In this document: piece by piece, positions 6,836 through 12,335 of the stretch
Layout: the number at the start of each line of letters is the position of its first letter
Numbering within the stretch: position 1 is the stretch's first letter
IMG/VR virus record: IMGVR_UViG_3300010354_000559
Coordinates: 1-25,942 of that record
DNA length: 25,942 bases
Direction: 5' to 3' (one strand)
DNA from: a virus
Position numbers and translations under genes: made by a program
The notes under the pieces: generated by a model
Seen by the model: only the letters and a program-made list of their open reading frames with translations
Told to the model about the DNA's origin: nothing
Databases searched by the model: none

Positions 6836-7947
6836 CGGATAATCTGAATCTCCTCATCATCTGTCCAAAGTTCAACCTTCGTTCTAAATCTATTTTCTTC
6901 TTTCAGTTTCTCATATCTTTTTGTTGCTTTCTTTTTCCACCAAGCAACAATATTTTCAAGATAAAACTTATCCCAGTTAGGTCCAGGAATAAGTTCATCT
7001 TGCTCACCAAGAATCACTTCACGAACATTTGAATAACCGTAATCAGAAATATAAAATCTTTTTTTCTGAGTCAAAGCAAATGCAGCATTGATTACATTAT
7101 TAAATTCTTCAAGTTTTTGCTTATCTTGAAGAGAGTTTCGAATAATCGAAATCATCTTTGTCTGACGTTTCATCTTTTTAGATGATGCTTTATTGTCGGT
7201 CAGTGGTGTATTATTGTTTAGTAAAGTAAAACGGTCATGGAGTTTATGAAAGACTTCATCGTGCAGAAGTGGCAAGAATTTACTTTCAGTCAAACCTTTA
7301 TATCTCATATAAGGTTTCAAACCATCATATTGAGACGCATCTGTGGTTGAACCATAGAGCGATGTAGTTTCAAACAAAGCAATATCTTTTTCAAAAACTT
7401 TATTCAAAGTCTCACGGGCAAAATGAGAACAGCACATAAGTGCAAGAAGTTTGCCGCCAAGATAGTTATAACCAAAAGGTTGTGATGGAACAATCACAAA
7501 TCCCATGGCCGCATGGCGATTAAAAATAGAAAGATCTGGTGCTTTTCCTAACCACTCATTTCTTGGTTTTGAATTGATTGTTGGAGATCCAAATCGAATA
7601 AATCCAAGAACTTTTTTGGTATTTTTTTCAAATATCATCCAACGCAATTCTCTTCCGGGAATATTTGACTCGTTGTTATGCGAGGAAACCACCCGCAGTA
7701 GATTTACATAATGTTCCTGTGGAACTGCATTCTGAAATCTTGCACCCACAAATTTAATTTCAAACTCCATATCCTCAGGATGAATATCTTCGTTGAAGAA
7801 CTCATCATGAAGAGGAACAAGAGAACTTGTTGACGCTATAACTTCTTTCTTTACAAATCTCAAATAGTCCTCAATATTAGACATATGAGAAAAGTATTCA
7901 ATAAACTCATCTGCGGCCCATACCGCATCTTCTTCAGATACAATCAT
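6832..7947 (-). CDS. DUF4338 (DruA-like) protein
   Basis: Protein of 371 residues lying between the clamp-loader subunits. The core (about 100-222) reads LRWMIF, VLGFIRFGSP, KPRNEWLG, FNRHAAMGFVIVP, YLGGKLLALM, FETTSLYG, SQYDGLKP and GLTES. I recognise this as the pattern of DUF4338, the family of DruA from the Druantia anti-phage system: an R-W start, a GF...S step, R-D/N-x-x-x-G, N, F-x-I/V-x-P, LLAL, then an ETF/T segment. The C-terminal 100 residues are basic and tryptophan-rich (AWWKKKATKRYEKLK), suggesting DNA contact. Function is unknown; it may be a DNA-acting enzyme. ATGA overlaps with the cupin gene and gp62 place it in the same coupled operon. The family call is from memory. Confidence 0.7.
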   Translation of the reverse strand: MIVSEEDAVWAADEFIEYFSHMSNIEDYLRFVKKEVIASTSSLVPLHDEFFNEDIHPEDMEFEIKFVGARFQNAVPQEHYVNLLRVVSSHNNESNIPGRELRWMIFEKNTKKVLGFIRFGSPTINSKPRNEWLGKAPDLSIFNRHAAMGFVIVPSQPFGYNYLGGKLLALMCCSHFARETLNKVFEKDIALFETTSLYGSTTDASQYDGLKPYMRYKGLTESKFLPLLHDEVFHKLHDRFTLLNNNTPLTDNKASSKKMKRQTKMISIIRNSLQDKQKLEEFNNVINAAFALTQKKRFYISDYGYSNVREVILGEQDELIPGPNWDKFYLENIVAWWKKKATKRYEKLKEENRFRTKVELWTDDEEIQIIR

Positions 7948-8489
7948 AATCTAACCATTGGGATACTAATACTCAATCTATCTGTAAGTGGTTCAAATAA
8001 GTGATATTGTTTTGCTGGAATATAAACGTTGTCACCAGGTTCAAGAATTTTTTGTTCTTTAATACTTAACCCACTATCAGAACTAATTACATCTGCAACA
8101 TAACCATATTCATTATATACAGTTACTCTGGATTTACCAATGCATTGAACAATCAAATTATCTGGGTTATCGCAATGGACAGAAAAAGATCGACTACCAA
8201 CTTTTCCAGCATAAATGTGTGATTGTGCATGAACGTTATTATCGCGTTCAACTTCCTCAATGAGATTTCTTACTGCAGGAGTTACAGTGCTACCGTGAAT
8301 GATAAAGGTATAGCATTGATTCCAAAGATACTTAAGTTTTGGAATATCAAAACGCATTTCCCAATTTGTGCGAATAATATATTCATTAGGATCTATTTTT
8401 TTGCCAGTATTTGGATCTATTAAAACTGCAACATTTTCAGTGACTGTCGTGGTTTCAATAAAATACCACATCTCATCAAAAGTAATCAT
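7944..8489 (-). CDS. JmjC/cupin-4-like protein, putative Fe(II)/2OG oxygenase
   Basis: Protein of 181 residues between gp44 and the DUF4338 gene. The cupin core shows H105-x-D107 (SVHCDNPDNLIVQCIGKSR), then LEPGDNVYIPAKQYH with H163, and a final strand RLSISIPM. HxD...H is the iron-binding facial triad. The wording HxDN.D..IvQ..G..R followed by PGD.vYiP...yH resembles JmjC/cupin-4 hydroxylases of the ribosomal-oxygenase type. The N-terminal ~85 residues carry no clear domain. The substrate is unknown; a protein of the replisome or of translation is one guess. ATGA overlaps on both sides show co-translation with gp44 and the DUF4338 gene. It could instead be a non-enzymatic cupin. Confidence 0.72.
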   Translation of the reverse strand: MITFDEMWYFIETTTVTENVAVLIDPNTGKKIDPNEYIIRTNWEMRFDIPKLKYLWNQCYTFIIHGSTVTPAVRNLIEEVERDNNVHAQSHIYAGKVGSRSFSVHCDNPDNLIVQCIGKSRVTVYNEYGYVADVISSDSGLSIKEQKILEPGDNVYIPAKQYHLFEPLTDRLSISIPMVRL

Positions 8490-9430
8490 ACAAATTCACA
8501 TTCACACATAATTTCAGTGAGTGCTGCTAAGAGGTTAATTTCTTGATCAGCCACAAACGCAACTTGGTATTGATACTTAGCAATAATAAGAACGGCAGCG
8601 GGGATAGTGGAGGGTACAAGATTACCATACATGGCGTCATAAACCCTGCGAAGAATGACAGAAGAATCGTTATCCAAGTTGGAGACCACCCACTTTCGTA
8701 CTTCTGCGAAGTTCTTGTCTTTGAGATATTTAATGAGATCATTTACTGAAACGTCTGAGAAAGATGCAAGAATTCCCGAGTCGATTTTTCCTCCTGTAGA
8801 ATACCTCTGACATTCGTTGAGGACTCGACGGAAATCTGGGAAATGTTTTGAAACAAGTTCTGCAACGACTTTTTGATCATACTCAATCTTTTCTTGATCC
8901 AAGATTGTTTGGAGTCGCTGAAAGAAATTGACTGCAAGTTGTTGTTTTTGCTTTCCTTTGATGGAGAAATCAATAACAGCACATCGGGAGTGCAGAGGTT
9001 CAATGATTTTGTTCTTGTAGTTGCAGGTGAAGATGAATCGGCAGTTGCTATAAAATGCCTCAATATTCGCCCGTAGAAGGAGTTGGACATCATTACCCGT
9101 ATTGTCTGCTTCGTCAATGATAATGACTTTGTGTTTAGAAGATCCCGTAAGTGAGACGGTCGAAGCAAAGTTCTTTGCCTGGTTCCGTACAGTATCCAGG
9201 AAACGCCCTTCGTCGGATCCATTGATGACATAATAGTCTGCTCCCAGTTCATTACATAGTGCCTTTGCAATTGTAGTTTTACCAATACCCGGAGGCCCAG
9301 CAAGAAGAAGATTAGGAATCTCTCCTTTCTCTACAAACTCTTTAAATGTTTTTTTAGTTTCATCAGGAAGAATACAATCATCAATTACTTGAGGACGGTA
9401 TTTTTCCGTGAGAAGAAATTCACTTGCCAT
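8486..9430 (-). CDS. 44: gp44 clamp-loader large subunit (AAA+)
   Basis: ATPase subunit of the sliding-clamp loader; four copies pair with gp62. It has 314 residues (T4: 319). Walker A GPPGIGKT is at 45-52, Walker B IIIDEAD at 103-109, sensor-1 near TCNY (135-138) and the SRC arginine-finger motif at 148-150. The start MASEFLLTEKYRP matches the family's conserved N-terminus (LWvEKYRP), which fixes the ATG at 9430. It begins five bases after the preceding stop and ends in an ATGA overlap with the cupin-like gene. Confidence 0.96.
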   Translation of the reverse strand: MASEFLLTEKYRPQVIDDCILPDETKKTFKEFVEKGEIPNLLLAGPPGIGKTTIAKALCNELGADYYVINGSDEGRFLDTVRNQAKNFASTVSLTGSSKHKVIIIDEADNTGNDVQLLLRANIEAFYSNCRFIFTCNYKNKIIEPLHSRCAVIDFSIKGKQKQQLAVNFFQRLQTILDQEKIEYDQKVVAELVSKHFPDFRRVLNECQRYSTGGKIDSGILASFSDVSVNDLIKYLKDKNFAEVRKWVVSNLDNDSSVILRRVYDAMYGNLVPSTIPAAVLIIAKYQYQVAFVADQEINLLAALTEIMCECEFV

Positions 9431-9433
9431 AAT

Positions 9434-9949
9434 TTAATTTATCCAAGAAGGTTTACGCTCAGGCATACGTAGATAGTTATCAGACACCCAAGGTTTCGAA
9501 GCAATATACATTTTGTAGGCAGTAAATGTATCAATGCTGTCATCAAGTTTATATTCGTCGGGCATTGCACGGGCAAATGGTGTTACTTCTGTAATTTTAC
9601 CTTTAGGAAACAAATAGTATGCTTGTAATAGAGTATTATAGCACGAATGTTGTTTTCCGTAACGAAGATGATATTCGTCTGCAAGATTCATACCATGTTT
9701 GATTAACCAATAGGCATTATGGATACTTTCCATTGCCCATTTGGTACAGGGATGATTGCGAAATGCTCCTTTCTCGGTTTTATAGGGGGTTCCATCTGCC
9801 TTAGGGAGAGTTCCGTATCCGTGTCCCCACTTGTCTGATGCCACAATAGAGAGCATCTGACAGCACTCTAGGGGCATCTTAACAACGTGTTTGTCGGGTA
9901 GACAAATAGCACTCTCAGCGGGCCAAGGGGAAGTGACAAAGATGTTCAT
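9434..9949 (-). CDS. Conserved phage protein with DKHVVKM motif, unknown function
   Basis: Protein of 171 residues between the clamp (gp45) and the clamp loader (gp44). Conserved-looking blocks: LPDKHVVKMPLECCQMLS (about 16-33), FRNHPCTKWAMES (about 63-75), the LADEYHLRYGKQHSCYNTLL region, then PFARAMPDEYKLDD and AYKMYIASKP. I recognise this as a widespread phage/marine-virus family, usually left as hypothetical, with no established activity. The invariant-looking His, Lys, Glu and Cys residues suggest an enzyme, but I cannot name it. The ATG at 9949 overlaps the gp45 stop codon; an upstream in-frame TTG is less likely. Location suggests a DNA-metabolism role. Confidence 0.8.
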   Translation of the reverse strand: MNIFVTSPWPAESAICLPDKHVVKMPLECCQMLSIVASDKWGHGYGTLPKADGTPYKTEKGAFRNHPCTKWAMESIHNAYWLIKHGMNLADEYHLRYGKQHSCYNTLLQAYYLFPKGKITEVTPFARAMPDEYKLDDSIDTFTAYKMYIASKPWVSDNYLRMPERKPSWIN

Positions 9950-10614
9950 CAACCAAAAGTAGAATCAGGCTCCAGAGCAATATGATAAGTCACATCAAAT
10001 CCAGTATTCTTGAATCGTGACAAAAGTTTACGAGAAATCACCACTTCATAAGAACCGGGCAGGATCTTGATGTTTTCTACTTTGAAGTTAAAGGTAAAGA
10101 CATCATCAGTCTCACCAACAATAACAGAAAAATCATTAGAAGTATCGTTCTTTTTATCACGAACAACCAGTTTCACCACACCTGCTTCACCAACTACAGA
10201 CAAATCTGGGAGTTGATAAACAGCAGCAGCCTTAAGCAGTTTATCCAATTCTTTTGTGTCAAGAAGGAAGCAAACGTCCTCACTTGGAAGATTAATATCT
10301 TTTTCTGGAGGAGTTACAATTACATTCGGATCCGCAAAGAAATATTTTGAACGTGATTTACCTTCTTTAATCATCACATAACCATCATTCTGAAAATCAA
10401 GTTCAGCATTCTGGTGAAGGTTCAGTCCATTAAGAAATTGATTCAAATCATAAATGCCAAAGTCCTTAGGAAGTTCTTCATCAATCTTTGCTTCTGCAAG
10501 AATATTTTTCATCACAGAAATAGTGCGAAGAGAACTACCCTGCTTAAACAGAATAGATTGATTAATCGAAGAGAAGTTCTTCAGAAGAGTCAGAGTTTTA
10601 TCAGAGAGTTTCAT
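9949..10614 (-). CDS. 45: gp45 sliding clamp
   Basis: Trimeric DNA-polymerase processivity clamp. In T4 it is also the mobile activator of late transcription through gp55 and gp33. Starting at ATG 10614 it is 221 residues (T4: 228) and begins MKLSDKTLTLLKNFSSIN, closely matching T4 gp45 (MKLSKDTTALLKNFATIN), which is why I prefer this start. Another ATG at 10635 adds seven residues; the two ATGs sit in a repeated ATGAAACTC nine-mer. No good ribosome site precedes either, so coupling to the preceding gene (stop at 10638) is likely. A two-domain clamp fold is expected; no catalytic residues apply. Confidence 0.93.
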   Translation of the reverse strand: MKLSDKTLTLLKNFSSINQSILFKQGSSLRTISVMKNILAEAKIDEELPKDFGIYDLNQFLNGLNLHQNAELDFQNDGYVMIKEGKSRSKYFFADPNVIVTPPEKDINLPSEDVCFLLDTKELDKLLKAAAVYQLPDLSVVGEAGVVKLVVRDKKNDTSNDFSVIVGETDDVFTFNFKVENIKILPGSYEVVISRKLLSRFKNTGFDVTYHIALEPDSTFG

Positions 10615-10637
10615 AGTTTGGGGTTTGAGTTTCATAA

Positions 10638-10991
10638 TCAACGGAATTCGGTAAGACCATTATCCTTACGCGAATAATGACCATCAAAGTGAAGAAGAAG
10701 CATAGCATAATGAATGACTTTCATCAAATCACGCTTGCTACGGCCGTCTTTATCACCATAACGAGAACCGTATTTAATAATGTTTGCTTGACAAAAATCA
10801 GAAGCAAGTTCTTTTGCTGCCATTAGATCAATCGTTTGGACATCTTTGTAATCTTGTTGATGTCCACAATAGTGACTTCCATAAGTGCTAGTCACATAGT
10901 CCTGAATGTCCTTCAGGATTTTATCTTCGTTATATTTCCAGAGATGATTTGTGTTTTCAGGCATATCAATAGTAAAGGTTGAATCACTCAT
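10638..10991 (-). CDS. DUF3310-like small protein
   Basis: Protein of 117 residues and first gene of the replisome operon. The core HYCGHQQDYKDVQTIDLMAA...QANIIKYGSRYGDKDGR followed by KRDLMKVIHYAMLLLHF resembles DUF3310, a phage family with conserved HY, N-ikY-RyG-K and DL-K-hY motifs often found near nucleotide-metabolism genes. MazG-like helical packing is another reading. The reading frame is open far upstream within cobS, but that extension is antisense-free overlap only; ATG 10991 after the cobS stop fits. A hairpin at 10995-11021 sits three bases before the start. Its stop lies three bases before the earlier possible gp45 ATG. Confidence 0.78.
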   Translation of the reverse strand: MSDSTFTIDMPENTNHLWKYNEDKILKDIQDYVTSTYGSHYCGHQQDYKDVQTIDLMAAKELASDFCQANIIKYGSRYGDKDGRSKRDLMKVIHYAMLLLHFDGHYSRKDNGLTEFR

Positions 10992-10994
10992 AAA

Positions 10995-11021
10995 GGGGAA
11001 GGCACTTTTTTTACCTTCCCC
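10995..11021 (-). promoter_or_regulatory. Start-site hairpin, formed only in read-through RNA
   Basis: GGGGAAGG (11021-11014) pairs with CCTTCCCC (11002-10995) around an 11-base loop, ending three bases before the ATG of the DUF3310-like gene. RNA made from the promoter at 11023-11051 would begin near 11016 and lose most of the 5' arm. RNA reading through from cobS would keep it. Only three U follow, so termination would be weak. Confidence 0.5.
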
Positions 11022-11022
11022 A

Positions 11023-11051
11023 ATTATATCAGAAAGGTGCCTTAGGCGCAA
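11023..11051 (-). promoter_or_regulatory. Sigma70-type promoter of the replisome operon
   Basis: Minus strand TTGCGC (11051-11046), 17 bases, TATAAT (11028-11023). The -10 is perfect and the -35 matches at its first three positions. It overlaps the last codons of cobS and would start RNA near 11016, 25 bases before the DUF3310-like gene. Confidence 0.65.
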
Positions 11052-12129
11052 CTTCTTGAGAAGGCATCTGGAAATCGACATCAATTTTGTCATAGAGTTC
11101 CAAGAACGACTGTTTGGTCTCATCATCAAATCGTGCAGTGCAAACATCAATTGCTTTTGCTTTGTTGCCGAAAATGCTGTAAGCACGAATAATGTGAACC
11201 AGGCGGCGAGTGCTGATGATTTCCTCAATACCACCATCATAGAAAGTTTTACGGATCACATCTGCCCAGTCCACCAGGCGCTTACAGAAGTCGCGGTCTT
11301 CCACACTCAAGTCCAAAGCGATACCTTCCAGGATCTTCTGCTCTGTTGCGGGAGCAGGATAGGACTGCTCAAAGGTCACAGGGAAACGCTCAAGGAATGC
11401 TTCGTTGAGAACATTGGTGCCGATGAAGCGGCCATCATCAGAACCCTTACCTTTGGTGTTGGCAGTGGCGATAACGTTGAATCCAATAGCAGGTTTCACC
11501 CACTTACCAATCTTCTTAAGAAAAACGCCCTTTCCTTCTAGAATGGACTGAAGGCAGAGGATTTTGTTAGAAGCGAGGTCGATCTCGTCAAGGAGAAGAA
11601 TAGCACCGCGCTCCAGGGCCTCAATCACAGGACCGTTGTGCCAAGCAGTATTTCCATCAACAAGACGGAAACCGCCGATAAGATCATCTTCATCCGTTTC
11701 AATCGTAATATTTACACGAATCAATTCGCGTTTAAGTTGAGCACACGCTTGCTCAACCGAGAACGTTTTACCGTTGCCCGAAAGACCCGTAATGAACGTT
11801 GGATAGAATAGACGGGACTCAATAATTTTTTTAACATCAGCAAAGTTACCAAACTTGACGAAGGTATCATCTTTTTCTGGGATAAGGTTCTGTTCTACAG
11901 GAGGAACTACTGCAGGAGCTTGATATGCTTGTTCCATCTTTCCAACTATAGTAGGAGTAACTTCCAAATTCCACTTGCCACGACCAGTTTTGAATTGATC
12001 GAGACGCTTTGTTACGGTTTGGTAGTTTGCATCATTCATACTACACCATGCACGAATATCTCCACTGGTAATATTATTACCATAAAGATTTTGAAGAGAA
12101 GTACGAATGTAGTCGGTGGAAAGTGCCAT
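11029..12129 (-). CDS. cobS: CobS/MoxR-type AAA+ ATPase
   Basis: AAA+ ATPase of the MoxR/CobS group, usually annotated in cyanophages as CobS, the ATPase of aerobic cobaltochelatase. It has 366 residues. An N-terminal domain (1-60) is followed by a proline-rich linker. Walker A GLSGNGKT is at 115-122, the MoxR/CobS segment DLIGGFRLVDGNTAWHNGP at about 149-167, Walker B LLLDEID at 178-184, sensor-1 ATANT at 221-225 and sensor-2 STRRL at 306-310. The motor looks intact. The CobT-like VWA gene lies upstream, so the two probably form one AAA+-VWA machine. The large chelatase subunit CobN is absent here, so the substrate is open. The start has no Shine-Dalgarno and a short leader after TATAAT at 12153. 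Confidence 0.92.
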   Translation of the reverse strand: MALSTDYIRTSLQNLYGNNITSGDIRAWCSMNDANYQTVTKRLDQFKTGRGKWNLEVTPTIVGKMEQAYQAPAVVPPVEQNLIPEKDDTFVKFGNFADVKKIIESRLFYPTFITGLSGNGKTFSVEQACAQLKRELIRVNITIETDEDDLIGGFRLVDGNTAWHNGPVIEALERGAILLLDEIDLASNKILCLQSILEGKGVFLKKIGKWVKPAIGFNVIATANTKGKGSDDGRFIGTNVLNEAFLERFPVTFEQSYPAPATEQKILEGIALDLSVEDRDFCKRLVDWADVIRKTFYDGGIEEIISTRRLVHIIRAYSIFGNKAKAIDVCTARFDDETKQSFLELYDKIDVDFQMPSQEVAPKAPF

Positions 12130-12152
12130 GTTTGTTTCGTTTCAACAAGGCT

Positions 12153-12158
12153 ATTATA
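12153..12158 (-). promoter_or_regulatory. -10-like TATAAT upstream of cobS
   Basis: TATAAT follows the terminator at 12162-12184 by three bases and lies 24 bases before the cobS ATG. No convincing -35 is seen at 15-18 bases (TTTTAA at best). It could be a weak or activated promoter, or simply AT-rich spacer. Confidence 0.35.
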
Positions 12159-12161
12159 CAG

Positions 12162-12184
12162 AAAAAGGAGGTCTTAAAACCTCC
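12162..12184 (-). terminator. Intrinsic terminator between the 47-aa gene and cobS
   Basis: GGAGGT (12184-12179) pairs with ACCTCC (12172-12167) around a six-base loop, followed by five U (12166-12162). It lies just after the 47-aa gene and separates the CobT-like unit from cobS. The stem is short, so termination may be partial. Confidence 0.7.
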
Positions 12185-12191
12185 CTAGTGG

Positions 12192-12335
12192 TCAGTTAGA
12201 AAACCGTCCATACTTAAATTTCATTGCTTGAAGAAACCACGCATCAGTCAAAGACTTTGGTCCATAAAGTAAAATTTGAATTTGTTTATCCTTTAGTGAT
12301 GGATCTGATAAAGCCAATTTTTTCCAATCTTTCAT
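12192..12335 (-). CDS. 47-aa small protein, unknown function
   Basis: ATG at 12335 overlaps the stop codon of the CobT-like gene by one base (TGATG) and gives 47 codons ending in TGA at 12194-12192. The protein begins MKDWKKLALSDPSLKDKQ, has one W in each half and no cysteines, and ends KFKYGRFSN. It looks like a small, helical, basic polypeptide; I recognise no family. The tight overlap with the gene before it and the terminator eight bases after its stop indicate a real, translationally coupled gene between cobT-like and cobS. It could be an adaptor for that module, which is inference from position only. Confidence 0.7.
   Translation of the reverse strand: MKDWKKLALSDPSLKDKQIQILLYGPKSLTDAWFLQAMKFKYGRFSN

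Noticed and set aside
8743-9303. Minus-strand open frame of 186 codons
   Set aside because: Alternate frame of gp44, which has all clamp-loader motifs in its own frame.
10992-11240. Extended frame upstream of the DUF3310-like gene (200 aa total)
   Set aside because: It lies inside the CobS C-terminus in another frame and crosses a promoter; only the part from ATG 10991 has family-like motifs.
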